Source of the DNA: Anastatus disparis
Taxonomy: Eukaryota > Arthropoda > Insecta > Hymenoptera > Eupelmidae
Direction of reading: 5' to 3'
Length of the DNA: 64,000 nucleotides
Assembly: GCA_017163975.1 (NCBI GenBank)
Contig: JAFFSR010000264.1
Span: forward strand, 5,483,501 to 5,547,500
The translations under genes were made by a program, and so were the position numbers. The notes below the pieces were generated by a model, which saw only the letters and a program-made list of their open reading frames with translations, was not told the DNA's origin and did no database searches. Below are positions 22,191-34,748 of this stretch, piece by piece (positions within the stretch are counted from its first letter, which is position 1; each line of letters starts with the position of its first letter).

Positions 22191-23913
22191 GTGGATTATT
22201 GTAATTAATAGTTGCATTATTATAATTATGTAAAATTGGAAACATTGTTATTCGCTGTGTTTCAAAAATTTTCAATAAATGTAATCGCATTTGGGAAATA
22301 TCGTATTTTAAGCAACATGGACATAAATTGTAAAGTACTGAAACAGCAAAAGCAATTGCAAAAACGCCGCAATCATAATTACTTGTTTGTGATTGTACTG
22401 TTTCGAAAACTATGCTTAATTCAGATTTATTCGGAAATAATTTGTTTATATAGATTTTATGCTCATCTTATAAATATTTAAGATTGAAGCTGTCATATAT
22501 ATGAATTATTTTATTATTACGAGAAAATCCATGCGCGCAAGCGCGCCCTATATCTAATCTTAATGTATATAAATTTTTGAAGATTGAAAATTTCAAGAAA
22601 AGAAATGCATTAGATGGTATAAATTTTTAAATAAATTTATTCATTAGCATTCATAAATTTTTAATTTCTGGTACCAGAAAAACTATAATATGTAATATTG
22701 AAATCCTAAATTCTCAATAACTAATGAATGAAGTTATTTAAAAATTAATATTTTCAACAATATGAAATCCATAAAATATATAAAAAATAAAATACTTCAA
22801 ATCACTTCTTAACGATATGTATATCGATCCTATTTTTAAAATACAAATAAAATTAAAAATTCTAATTTATATTTTCTTAATTATAGTAATTATATCATTC
22901 TTTCAAACAAAAGATTTTAAATTTTATTTTGCAGAGAAACTGTTTATTCTAAGCGTGATTCAATTTGAATTTTGAAATTAAATAAACAAACTTTTAAAAA
23001 TAGTACATTTTAGGCAAATATTATACTATATTTTTGAAAAAAAAATGTTTAAACTGTCAATCTAGAAATATTTTATATACTAAATTATATAATCAAAATT
23101 GTATTACTTATCGGTTTCATTATTATTTATTTTAAAATATTCCAAAATATTTTAAATCTTATTTTAAATTTACCAAATTACTTACCAGGCTCATAGATAA
23201 ATATTTTATGATATTGTTATAAGCTAAAAAGTTTATGACATTTGTATTTTCTAAATTTATTGCTTAATATACTATTGTATAGTACAATTTTTAAAAAGAG
23301 AATTCTGAAGTAAATGGCATAGAATTGTTATCATGTTCTAATTTGAAATATACAATAAAAAATGAATATAGAGCGGTACTTCGCACTCCCGACAACTTCA
23401 CACAAAAGGAATTTTTGTGAGCGGAAGTTAGGAATGATTATACTAATAATTTTATTTAAAAAATCAAACTATAACTAAATAATTATAATTTAATTATTTT
23501 ATCAATGATGATTATAATTAAATTCTAAATCGATGATTTTATTTAAGCATATTATAGTAAATCAAATCTCGTTTTTCGCCAATCATGTAATTCTATTCAA
23601 TGCACCAATCACGTTCTTAGTATAAAATGTTTCACAACATCCGGCCATCATTTTTTTAAAAAAGGATAATACATACAAATCCAGTGACCACTTTTGAAAT
23701 TTCCAGAAAATAATAATTGTATAAATTGGGTATCAATAGATACTGAATTAATATATTGCGGTTTTTGAATGAGTAAAGTTGGTTGCATATTAAATAAGGT
23801 GCACCGTTTTAAAATATTATTGAATTCTAATATATGATTATCAGTTAACATTGAATTTCCACTATACAATTCTTGTCTTTAACAATTAATTTATTTTCCT
23901 CAGTCAGACCCAT
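22191..23913 (-). pseudogene. Ulp1/SENP-like (C48) cysteine protease of the Helitron, split
   Basis: Piece 1 (23667-23913): a start MGLTEEN, one frame slip near 23869, then SMLTDNHILEFNNILKRC and GHWICMYY, with the catalytic His. Piece 2 (22519 down to about 22190): IYDS (catalytic Asp) and QTSNYDCGVFAIAFAVSV, with oxyanion Gln and catalytic Cys. The pieces read in the same frame if the Helitron at 22520-23666 is removed; one stop remains between D and Q. C48 enzymes cleave SUMO-like or polyprotein substrates. The frame runs on into the RepHel part, so the protease is either fused to it or adjacent. Confidence 0.8.
22520..23666 (-). mobile_element. Non-autonomous Helitron nested in the larger Helitron
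   Basis: On the minus strand it starts TCCTTTTTTAAAAAAATG after an A and ends with hairpin GCGCGCTTGCGCGC, ATGGATTTTCTCG, before a T: the A^T target and 3' hairpin of Helitrons (CTCG in place of CTRR). Its reverse complement is collinear with 42644-44242. Removing it joins the protease frame exactly. No protein coded. Confidence 0.88.
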
Positions 23914-24397
23914 TATTGAAAATTAAAATTCTTTCAACACTTTTTATCTACTTTAAATAAAGTTAGAATTGCTTTTATATTAACTTATTTGATTAATTGT
24001 ATTTTCAGACGTTAAAGCTGAAAAACCAAAAAAAAATTATGAAAAATGCTATGAATTGTCATTAGAAAAAAAATTGAATGCTAATAAAATTAAGTCTTAG
24101 CATAAATTTAATTAAGGGCGTAAAATACCTTTCACAAATCTTTTTACTCTATCTTATTTATTTTTACTTATATGATGAATATAGCAAGATGAACTTTAAA
24201 TAATTTTCATTTCTTTTTTCAATTTTGCAATTTTCCAGAAATTTATAGCTAAAATAATATGATATACTATACAAATTTTTTTTAATTAGCTGATTTAATA
24301 ATGAATATATCTTAAATAATCTCCGAAAAGTTTCTTATGTAAATCTAATTTCGTTTTTATTTTGTTAAGAGGCGGTCGGAACCAAATCAGATACTTA

Positions 24398-24971
24398 CCA
24401 GGAAAGGCTATGAGCTTCGGGTCACAGATCTTGATGAAACTTTGGAATATGTTTTTAGGTGCTAAAATATGAGTAAAGCTAGAGCGGTACGGTCTAACTC
24501 TTCGAAAAACTGAAATTATAGACGTTTCTAGTCTTATTTTAAGAAAAATGTAAAAAAAAGCTCCTAATTTAAGTATGAATAATCCAGTCTAAAAATGTCT
24601 TCAATAAATCTAAATTCTAAAGGACAGTGATTTTGTGATTTTTGGTACTTTCTTGCTTCTTAACTTTGAACAAACATATCTCTGGTTCTAATTATTATTT
24701 TTTAATTCTGAAAACGGTAAATTAAAGCTTGCTTTCTGTACTTTTATTTTAGTCGCTGTTGATTTATTAAAGACATTTTTAGACGGGATTATTCACACTT
24801 AAATTAGGAGCTTTTTTTTACATTTTTCTTAAAATAAGACTAGAAACGTCTATAATTTCAGTTTTAAAGCGTTAGACCGTACCGCTCTAGCTTTATTCAT
24901 ATTTTGGTACCTAAAAACATATCCCAAAGTTTCATCAAGATCTGTGATCCGAAGCTCATAGCCTCTCCTGG
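24398..24971. mobile_element. Foldback MITE CCAGGAAAGGC, TTA duplication
   Basis: Ends CCAGGAAAGGCTATGAGCTT and the complement, with inverted arms of about 240 bp, flanked by TTA (24395-24397, 24972-24974). GAGCGGTACGGTCTAAC occurs in each arm. A 3-bp duplication is not typical of TA-type families. Confidence 0.8.
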
Positions 24972-25009
24972 TTAGTTCAGTGTTTATAATAAATGCTTTT
25001 AATAATTTA

Positions 25010-25330
25010 ATTACTCATTCATACGACAAAAATTAAGTCAATATCTCTAGTCATGTACATGCATAATTTAAAATAGTTAAAGCCACAATAATATACAAAA
25101 TATTATCGTCAGGCGAAAAATACTATTTCATAGTCAAAGCGACAATTTTTTGCATGCGATATATGTCAAGTCGGCATTTTTCGCTTTATGACAATATTTT
25201 GAATGTTTTTGTCGCTTTAATTATTTTATTGTATTTTTTACATATATATGACTAGAGGAATCGACTATATTTTTGCAGTGTAAATGAGTAAATAAATTTT
25301 TATAAGCATTTATTATAAGTATCAAACTAA
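25010..25330. mobile_element. Imperfect foldback element
   Basis: AAAGCCACAATAATATAC...AGGCGAAAAATAC (about 25078-25123) is mirrored by GGCATTTTTCGCTTTATGAC...TTGTCGCTTT (about 25170-25218), and outer parts (TCTCTAGTCATGTACATG / CATATATATGACTAGAGG) pair too. A half copy is at 15181-15378. Non-coding. Confidence 0.65.
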
Positions 25331-26470
25331 GTAACTTCAAGACAGTTTTTCTTAAATATTGAATTTTAAAAATCTTCAGTCTGCTTTTAAATAATATTTT
25401 TATTATAAAAAGAATTGAAATAAATCTGAGGGGAAAATGTGTTTGGTGCCCTATATTGCGAATCTCATTGAGTAAAATAACACAATAACTCACAAGTTAT
25501 TAGTTATAATAATATTCTGAACTCTTTTCACTTTAATTCAAATAATGTTAAATATATTTTTATTATTCAACTAAATCTTGATATCATGTAAATGTTATAA
25601 GTATAAGTTATTGAAAATGAAATATATTGCAATATAAACGAATAAGTAAAATATAATTTAACATAACAATAATTATTTCAAGATTTATTCAAGTGTAACA
25701 GTTAATTATTTATTTGTTGACCTTACAACAAATCTATTGTTTCATTTGTTGAGATGAGTACTAATTATATTGCAATATAAAAGAATAAGTAAAATATAAT
25801 TTAACATAACAATAATTATTTCAAGATTTATTCTAGTGTAACAGTCAATAATTTATTTGTTGACCTTACAACAAATCTATTGTTTCATTCGTTGAGATGA
25901 GTACTAATCAATTTAAATTACCTTATAATATGAATTATTATATTTATTTACTTTGATAACAAATATTTTTGCATTTTAGCTACAACGAGTAAAATAACAA
26001 GATTCTTTTTTCAAGTATGTTTTTTCATAACATTAGCTAATATAGATATGAGATACTAGAAAAAAATTATCTTATAAAAGCTAAGTATAGAATTAATAAT
26101 TTTAAGATATAATAACTAGAAACTTTAAAACAGTTTTTCTTAAATATTGAATTTTAAAAATCTTCACTCTGCTTTTAAATAATATTTTTATTCTAGAAAG
26201 AATTGAAATAAATGTAAGGGGAAAAGGTGTTCGGTGTCCTTTATTGCAAATTTCATTGAGTAAAATAACACAATAAATCACAAGTTATTAGTTATAATAA
26301 TTTTCTGAACTCTTTTTACGTTAATTCAAATAATGTTAAATATATTTTTATTATTTAACTAAATCTTGCTATCACGTATATGTTATATGTTATTGAAAGT
26401 GAAATATATTGTAATATAATACAATAAGTAAGATATAATTTAACATAACAATAATTATATCAAGATTCAT
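25320..26470. repeat. Diverged direct repeats
   Basis: 25330-25620 resembles 26110-26420 (AAAATCTTCASTCTGCTTTT..., AACACAATAAMTCACAAGTT). Inside, 25624-25766 and 25767-25910 are a near-identical tandem pair (about 143 bp: ATTGCAATATAAACG..., TTGACCTTACAACAAATC). Non-coding. Confidence 0.8.
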
Positions 26471-27480
26471 TAAAAAAATATAGAGTCGTTGCTCCAATAA
26501 ATGAATTGTTTAGAAAAAATTCATTTTGAAATATTTCTTTTTCATATTTAAACATCTTTTTGAAATATCAAACTTGGATCATATTCTTTAGTAAAGTTTT
26601 GAGAACTTAATAAAAAAAACGTCTATTTTTTTAAAGTATTTAATATCTATTATATTTATTGTGAATTTTATAATATGTATAATTCATGTAATTTTTTCTA
26701 GATACATTTTTAATTTATCGTTTAACATGTAATATCAAAATTAAAGTTTGAAATGTATTCTTTTAAATGAGATTGATAAATAAAACTATATTTTTTTATA
26801 ATGCTGAATATTTGGAATTAAATCTATACCTATTCATTCATTGGTGACATTTCACGGACTCGGTACTTAACCTTAATTAAATAAAAAATTAATTAAACTT
26901 ATTTACCTTATTTGTATTTATATAAAATATTTAATATGATTGAATATTTAAATTTAATTTATTTTTATATATATAGATATGTACATAAATATATATGTAT
27001 GTATATAAAATAAAAATGTTAAGATATTTTCATTAGATATACATATGAAATTTGTTTTTAAGCATCTTTCACGTGAAAGAGGTTATTTAGTATATAGGAG
27101 ATATGCCGATCATATGCAAACAAAATATGGGAATAAGGAAAGTTAAAAGGGACGTATTTAGTTAAGACCTTTGCAGGCTAAAAGAAGAAGACATAAGGAA
27201 TAAGAAAAAATATTGCCAGGATATATATATACATATGTATGTAAGTAATAAGAGGGAATAAGTTTCTTTTATCTGTTATTCCTCGCGTATATGATATACT
27301 GGTAATGTATTTTCTTATTCCTTTTCCCTACAAAAGCTCTAACTGTCTCATGAGTAAGATAGCTCTAAAGAAGCTTTCTCAATGGTCAATACAGTTTATG
27401 TCTCGAATAAGACGCTTCATAAATAAAATCCCAGGAACTATTATAAAAAATAACGTTACTGTTCTTATCGTGTCAAAGTG
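26471..27480. other. AT-rich DNA, no gene
   Basis: TA-rich runs near 26960-27010 and 27220-27245. The patch 27060-27420 is less AT-biased but holds no long frame or motif I recognise. Confidence 0.45.
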
Positions 27481-27811
27481 GTAGTAATTTTTAGTATTTT
27501 CTCATTTCTCAGTTTTTATGAAAATTTCATTTGCACTGTAAGTAGCGCATACCAATTTATGTAAGATTATAATACATGATTCATAGAAAATAAATTAAAA
27601 CAATTAAAAGAAATTATTATTATAACAAATTTTAATATTTATTTTGTTATGTTGTAAAATTTGTTTTAATAGTAATTATTTTAAATTTGTTTTTCTTTTT
27701 TTTTCATATCTATTCATGATAAATAGTTAACATACGTATATTATTATGTGTTACCCAAAGTGAAAACGAACTTTTGATAAAAACCGAGAAATGAGAAATG
27801 AGAAACTACTA
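27481..27811. mobile_element. Small foldback MITE
   Basis: TAGTATTTTCTCATTTCTCA at the left is mirrored by CGAGAAATGAGAAATGAGAA at the right, and the inner AGTTTTTATGAAAATTTC is mirrored by the segment before it. About 330 bp. Target duplication unclear. Confidence 0.6.
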
Positions 27812-28769
27812 TGAATTTCAAGCTAATGATAGCGACGTTGTTCATTATGTCTGTTCTTCTAATTATTCCTTTTTCTATATTTTCTTAACATGTAACATTT
27901 TTTATTTAATGAAATTCGTTTTTAAAAGATTTTATATATACATATATATAATTACATACACAAATACATTCAAAAATGGATACTTTGAAATTTAAAATAT
28001 TTTAAATTGAAAAATATTTTTTATAAAGGTCAGAATCAAACCGAGCGACGTTAGGAGCGAGGTAATTGAAGCTAGTATTAGTATATTAACTTTATATTAA
28101 ATTTATGTTAGTATTAACTTTATTCTATTATTCAATTTTATTATTTGAATAAAAAATAGTAGTTTTCTTTTTCATATATCAGTAATTCAAAAAGATTTTA
28201 TTTATATATTTATTTATTGTTAAAGAAATTTAAAAAATTTTAGTAGTAAAAACTACGGTTGATATACATTTGTATCTATAAGATTTTACTTAAAATGCGT
28301 CGAATATAAAAAATTATTTGTTGTAAACTTATAAAGATAGTAATTAAAAAATTATTGTTTTTTTTAATAAATAAATTTTATTTTTAAAATTCTTTTCCAA
28401 CAGGGGGGCTATAAAAGGGCTTAGCTTAGTTATCAAAAATTCTTTGTTAAAAATTTAGGCAAACAATTATTAGAAAATGCGATTAAATATTCATTTGATT
28501 GTTTATTTATGATTAAAAGATAATACTTAAATTTTATCTTTTAGTGGGGGGCTATAAGACATTCTAGAGTAGTTTGAATATTGATAGAATTAAATAATTT
28601 AAACACTCGTTTGCCCATTTATTTAAAAACAAAATAGTTTAAATTATATTTAAATTATATTTGAAAAAAGTAAAATTTTCTAAAAAGTATGCAACTTTTT
28701 AAAACTAAATGAGTGTTTCAATTATAAACAATCCAAATTTTAGATTAATAAAATTGATTAAAATAATGA
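27812..28769. other. AT-rich DNA with purine-tract-like words
   Basis: CAGGGGGGCTATAA (about 28403) and TGGGGGGCTATAAG (about 28552) resemble the purine tract before the 3' LTR (31653). They may be decayed copies of the element's 3' end, or a repeated tract. No coding region. Confidence 0.45.
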
Positions 28770-29414
28770 AATTCCCATACAGCATGAAAGGACTTTGAAA
28801 GGATTCTGAAAGGATTCATGAAAGGACTACAATCTTTCAGAAATATGTCACTGAAAGGATTCTGAAATAATTCTATGTCCGAGGTATTATTCTTTTAAAA
28901 ATAATACAAAAAAATATTTGATGAAGAATTCACAAGACATTTCAAAATCCTTTCAATGAAAGAATTCTGTAAGGATCCATGAATTCTTTTGGTAATAATT
29001 CGTAAATCTTTTCATACATCTTCCATTGAAAGGATTCTGTAAGAATGATAAGAAATATTTTTAAAATATTTCATTGTATTATTTCTAAAAGGAATATACC
29101 CCGGACATAGGATCATTACAGAATCCTTTCAATGAAAGAATTCTGTAAGGATCCATGAATTCTTTTGGTAATAATTCGTGAATCTTTTCATACATCTTCC
29201 ATTGAAAGGATTCTGTAAGAATTATTTCTAAAAGGAATATACCCCGGACATAGAATCATTACAGAATCCTTTCAATGAAAGAATTCTGTAAGGATCCATG
29301 AATTCTTTTAGTAATAATGCATTAGTCTTTTCATATATCTTTAGTTGAGAGACGTGTAAAGTTGTAGAAACTTTATTCTTTCCTGTATTATTTAAGAATC
29401 AATTTAGAACTAAT

Positions 29415-29461
<47 letters not shown>

Positions 29462-31430
29462 ACGGATATGATGATATAATAATTTATAGGATTACGAATA
29501 GTTTCACAGCGGTTAAAATCGAAGTTATCATAACACAGACATCGCACGCATAACAATTTATAGTTTCCATTTTAGATTCTTATTTTCCTTATATATGAAA
29601 CGGGAAGCACTCTTGCCGTTTGCGAGAGTAAGAGATACCGCCATCAAGCGGATAAATTATAAACTAACCCCGAAAATATTTCTAAATGATTCTGTTATAT
29701 TTCACGTTTTCTTTCAAAAAGTCCTTTCAAAGTCCATTCAGTAAGGATTCATGTAATAACTTTTATTCTCGTCATGATAAATTCTTTCATGAATTATTTC
29801 AAAAAGATTTCAAAATTATTTCATATAATAACTTTTTCGTCATGATAAGTTCTTTCATGAATTATCTCAAAAAGATTTTAAAATTATTTCATGTAAGGAT
29901 TCGTGAGATTTTACGAAAATCTTACATGGAATTATTACGTTAAAGCTTTTTGGAAGAATCTTGAAATTATTCGGTGAAAGAATAACCTAGATTAATTCGA
30001 AAATCTTTCTGAATTATTTTACAACTAGAACTTTCGAAAGATTTCTGAGTTCTTTCTTGTTTCCTTTCAAGAAGTCTTTTCAAAGTCTTTTTAGTAAGGA
30101 TTCATGTAATAACTTTTATTCTCATCATAAGTTATTTCATGAAATATTTCAAAAAGATTTCAAAATTATTTCATGTATGATTTCTTGAGACTTTACCAAA
30201 ATATTGCATGAATTATTTCATGAATGCTTTTTGAATGAATCTCGAAATGATTCGCTGAAAGAATACCTTAGATCATTCCGAAAATCTTTCTAAATTATTT
30301 TACGACTGGAAACTTTGAAAGATTTCTGAGTTCTTTCTTGTTTCCTTTCAAGAAGTCTTTTCAAAGTCCTTTCAGTAAGGATTTATGTAATAACTTTTAT
30401 TTTCATCATAAGTTATTTCATGAATTAATTAAAAAAATTTTAAAATTATATCAAGTAAGATTTCTTGGGACTTTACCAAAATATTGCATGAATTATTTCA
30501 TAAAAGCTTTTTGAATGAATCTTGAAATGATTCGCTGAAAGAATACCTTAGATCATTCCGAAAATCTTTCTAAATTGTTTTATGATTAGAACCTTCGTAA
30601 GATTTCTGAGTTCTTTCTTGTTTTCTTTCAAGAAGTCTTTTCAAAGTACTTTCAGTAAGGATTCATGTAATAACTTTTTCGTCATGATAAGTTCTTTCAT
30701 GAATTATTTCAAAAAGGTTTTAAAATTATTTCATGTAAGGATTCGTGAGATTTTACGAAAATCTTACATGAAATTATTACATTAAAGCTTTTTGGAAGAA
30801 TATTGAAATTATTTGGTGAAAGAATAACTTAGATTATTTCGAAAATCTTTCTGAATTATTTTACGACTGGAACCTTCGAAAAAGTTCTGAGTTCTTTCTT
30901 GTTTCCTTTCAAGAAGTCTTTTCAAAGTCCTTTTAGTAAGGATTCATGTAATAACTTTTATTCTCATCATAAGTTATTTCATGAAATATTTCAAAAAGAT
31001 TTCAAAATTATTTCATGTATGATTTCTTGAGACTTTACCAAAATATTGCATGAATTATTTCATGAATGCTTTTTGAATGAATCTTGAAATGATTCGCTGA
31101 AAGAATACCTTAGATCATTCCGAAAATCTTTCTAAATTTTTTTATGATTAGAACCTTCGTAAGATTTCTGAGTTCTTTCTTGTTTCCTTTCAAGAAGTTC
31201 TCTCAAAGTCCTTTCAGTAAGGATTCGTGTAATATTTCATGTCTTAACTTTTGTTTCCTTTTTGGTATTATTTTTGTAAAGACTTTGTAATCTTCCTGTG
31301 TATTATTTCATAAATTCTTTTCAAAAGAATATAGTTATCTTTTTAAGTTCTTTTTAAATGCTTTCAACGTATTATTACTTGTAATATTTCATGAAATTAT
31401 TTCGAAATTCTTTTATGCTGTGTGGGAATT
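28770..31430. mobile_element. TIR element filled with tandem repeats (CCCACACAGCATG family), copy 1
   Basis: Ends AATTCCCATACAGCATGAAAG and the complement of AATTCCCACACAGCATAAAAG. The interior is repeats: units of about 142-177 bp at 28950-29340 (GAAAGAATTCTGTAAGGATC) and about five units of 281 bp at about 29700-31220 (GAGTTCTTTCTTGTTTCCTT at 30047, 30328, 30608, 30889, 31170). AAAGGATT-type words echo the terminal motif. A (CA)n tract lies at about 29416-29455. No transposase. Confidence 0.75.
29416..29455. repeat. (CA)n microsatellite
   Basis: Uninterrupted CA run inside the TIR element. Confidence 0.95.
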
Positions 31431-31653
31431 ATAATTGAGAATTAAAATCATATTTGTTTTTAAATATGATTGAATGTTTATATTTACGAATTAAGCTTAT
31501 TTTGATTTAAAGTTAATCTTTATTATAACAACAAATATAAGCAATCAATCATATGGCGTTTAGTGTAATTAAAAAACATTTCTAGAAATAGAATCAAAAA
31601 TTTCTTTTCTTAATTAAATGGTATTTTACATGCAAAAAATTTCAATCCTATCT

Positions 31654-31662
31654 GGGGGGCTA
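31654..31662 (+). other. Polypurine tract of the gypsy element
   Basis: CTGGGGGGCTA immediately precedes the TGTAACGG start of the 3' LTR, where plus-strand DNA synthesis would be primed. Confidence 0.65.
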
Positions 31663-31786
31663 TGTAACGGCTTATATTAATTTTGCATAGAATTATTAAA
31701 TTGAATATAAATGTTTTATAAATAATTGGACATTATTTAAGACATAGAATGATTTTCTGTAATAATAAATCTAAATTACGTTAAGG
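31663..31786 (+). mobile_element. 3' LTR of the gypsy element, piece 1
   Basis: Starts TGTAACGG and matches 7872-8000 (GCATAGAATTATTAAATYG..., AAATCTAAATTACGTTAA). It breaks off at 31786 and is continued at 42597. Confidence 0.85.
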
Positions 31787-32312
31787 TAGCTCGTACCAAA
31801 AATAAAAAATTTACGAATGAAACCAAAATGTAGGAGGTTGTTCTTTAAGTTAAAATGAATCTCTACGCAAAAAATCGGACCTGGTTTCCAGGGAAAATTT
31901 CGAGAAAAAGTCTTTTGAAAATGCTGCGTTTACTGACATTTTAACATTGCTCATATGGTAGATATTCGATTTTTCTACAGTTATAATTGAATATTTGCAT
32001 CTAAAGATTTACTACCGCTCTGAAAAACTAAATATAAATACTTTATTTAACAAGCTTTCCAATGGTATATTAAATGTTATGTGTATCCAGGGATTTTTCG
32101 AAAATATTAAGAAAATCTGAAAATTTATTGATTTTCATAGGAGAAATTTTCTTGAAACAAAAGTCTGTTTTTGCAGGTTAGCTCGCGCGAAATTTAAAAT
32201 ATTGGAATGAATTTGTTATTAAAATTTTTAAAATATTTACAGAATATAAATTTTTAAAACATTTATATAAATATTTATATAAAAAATAAAAATAAAGTAA
32301 ATAAAATCCCCA
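31787..32312. other. Unassigned insert in the 3' LTR
   Basis: No gene or clear inverted repeat. GTTAGCTCGCGCGAAATTT and GTAGCTCGTACC are the only non-AT words. It belongs to the 10.8-kb block separating LTR pieces 1 and 2. Confidence 0.4.
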
Positions 32313-32534
32313 AAAAACCTTTAAAAAGGTAAAATTACGGCAAGTTAGCTTTAAAAAAAAATCTTTTTCACTATCTCAAAAATAAAAAATATTTTGTCAA
32401 AAATTTAAACTAATTTAATACAATCAACTATAAAAAAATCTATTATATCTCTAAAAAAGGCTTTAACATTATAGATGATAAAAAAGTGGGAATTTAATTA
32501 TAACAAAAATACACTTGGAAAAATACTGAAATCA

Positions 32535-33972
32535 GCGGTGAGAGGGTACTTGCTCGACCTAGATTAATATTTTTTTACTATATATTTATGTTAATTTATT
32601 TAATTAATTTTTGTAACGTCCTGTATATAGGTTTAAAGTGCGAGTGTATTTATTGTATGAGTGTTGGCTGAATGGTTGATGAGTGAGAATTTTTATTTGA
32701 TTTTATTTTTGACTGCGTTTCATGCTATTGCGTACGCTTGTTATTTTTATTTTATTATGTATTAAATTTAATTTTTTTAAAATTTTAATACTATGACTGA
32801 TAGATATTGTAAGACTGATTTTTATTTATATTTATATGATTATTTTTATTTATACCCTGGTAGAAATTTGAACATTAAAAATGGTGTAAACAACAATTTA
32901 TGACGATTGTCAATAGTAATATTTTGTCATTGGCGAATAAATGGCAATTTTTTGCTGAATCTGCAGAGCTCAAATTTTTTGGTATATTGGTTAGCATCTT
33001 ATAGGCAAAAAATGCTAATATAAAAATGTTGTTCAAAATTTTTGTATTTAGCCAAAAAAATACGCATTTTAAGTAAACGGAGTGAAAAAATCAGTAACAG
33101 CTATCTAAAAATTAGGTATACCGTGGACAACTTTTTTTGACTAGTTATATAACTTTTTAGTAATGAGTCCTTAATTTTTCAGATCATAGGTAAAATCATA
33201 ACCTCACTTTTGCCACGTGGCGAGAAAATATAGATTAGTATTTATTCACATTCCTTCGTCAATGTTTATTTTTATTGGAATTTATAAAAATAAAAATAAT
33301 ATTAAATTTTATTAAAATAAAAATATGAAACGCAGTACGAAACGAGTATAAAAATATCGTTTTTTAAAATAATAAATGGAAAATTTTATTAATCGTTTAA
33401 AAATAACCTCTAACAATCTGATCACAACTCAAAATATACGCGCGAATATATTAACAAAAGTGATTCTATTAATGATTAATGATAACTTTCAAGAAAAAAC
33501 CTTAAATGATTCTTAATAGTAATCAATTAGAGCACAATTTGATAGACTCTACTGTTAACTATCTATATTCAAATAATAGTGGATCAGACTCAACATTTTA
33601 TTAGCATTTTTTAGCACTATGAAGGTTGAAAAAAACGTTTCATATTAGTTCAAATAATGGCCATAAAACATTCCCATTTTCTGCTCTTCAGTTTAAAGAA
33701 ATGGCCATAAAATGGTAGAAAAAGCGTTTCATTTTCTACCAGGGTATTGCGTGTATTTTATGATTACTTTGTGATATCACTTTTATTTATTTTTGTTTGT
33801 GACTTACTCATTCAGTATTATTAGGTTTAGTGACTGACTGTGATATTAATTGTGCAATATTTACATTTATACTTTTTTATAGCATTTTGTGCAATATATA
33901 TTGTTTTTGTATTTACAAATTGTATTACACGTTTTTGTACTTTTATACAAATAAAATAATATCTAATCTAAT
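32535..33972 (+). mobile_element. 5'-truncated LINE 3' end, copy 2
   Basis: Begins with the last codons of ORF2 (GYLLDLD then stop, matching the tail at 2.96 kb) and carries the same 3' UTR and ATCTAATCTAAT tail. The duplication AAATCA flanks it (32529-32534, 33973-33978). It contains a CCCTGG MITE (32855-33744). Confidence 0.85.
32855..33744. mobile_element. CCCTGGTAGAAA MITE, 890 bp, TA duplication
   Basis: Ends CCCTGGTAGAAATTTGAAC and ...TTTCTACCAGGG, flanked by TA (32853-32854, 33745-33746). The LINE 3' UTR copy at 2.4-2.9 kb lacks it. Words GGCCATAAAA near the right end match other family members. No transposase frame. Confidence 0.8.
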
Positions 33973-34748
33973 AAATCAATAATGTGTGGTCAAGTTTTAA
34001 TATGATTTAAAATAATACTTACAAATGATATTGTACCTATATTTTGATAATAATACTGAATCAATAAAAAATTCCTTTGTTAAAAATAAAGTGTAAAAAA
34101 AGTCATATAAAAAGTTCTATTTCTTGGTGAACACACATCCATTTAAAACATTTTTTAGGATTGACTTTTTAGAATCTCGTAAGAAAATTCAAAATATATA
34201 TTAATTTTCACAATTTAGTATTCAATGAAAAATAATCTAATTTTATAACATTAATGATATATTTAACTTTTGTAGAGTGGGCCTGGCAAGTTTATAGCTG
34301 TAATATTACTTTTATTCTTACTTTTACGTTAATTACTTATTATTTTTTTTAATTTTGTTGAAGATAGTTTTATATTTACAATAACATTTTATATGGCTTT
34401 TTTTACACTTTATTTTTAACAAAGGAATTTTTTATTGATTTATTATTATCAAAATATAGGTACAATATTATTTGTAAGTATTATTTTAAATCATATTAAA
34501 ACTTGACCACACATTATTGATTTCAGTATTTTTTTAAGTGTATTTTTGTTATAATTAAATTCTCACTTTTTTATCATCTATAATGTTAAAGCCTTTTTTT
34601 AGAGATATAATAGATTTTTTTATAGTTGATTGTATTAAATTAGTTTAAATTTTTGACAAAATATTTTTTATTTTTGAGATAGTGAAAAAGATTTTTTTTT
34701 TAAAGCTAACTTGCCGTAATTTTACCTTTTTAAAGGTTTTTTGGGGAG

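Larger units (their letters stand above)
16340..24350 (-). mobile_element. Autonomous-type Helitron (Ulp1 + Rep + helicase), decayed
   Basis: The whole minus-strand unit from the protease start (about 23913) to the helicase end (16411). Outer borders are not demonstrated: I could not identify its 5' TC or 3' hairpin/CTRR. The interval given is approximate and includes flanking AT-rich DNA on both sides (23914-24350 has no gene I can support). Confidence 0.75.
32313..34748. mobile_element. Foldback element split by a LINE tail
   Basis: CCCCAAAAAACCTTTAAAAAGG at 32313 is mirrored at 34727-34748. Arms 32313-32534 plus 33973-34130 pair with 34370-34748 (ACTTGCCGTAATTTTACC, AAGGAATTTTTTATTGAT). 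The LINE tail sits in the left arm; the right arm gives the empty site. Confidence 0.8.

Noticed and set aside
24011..24100. Possible exon after TTTTCAG (VKAEKPKKNYEKCYEL...)
   Set aside because: About 30 codons only, no donor partner or homologous domain; may be a scrap of Helitron N-terminal repeat.
28950..31220. CRISPR-like array
   Set aside because: Units of 142-281 bp are contiguous tandem repeats without unique spacers, in a eukaryotic context.
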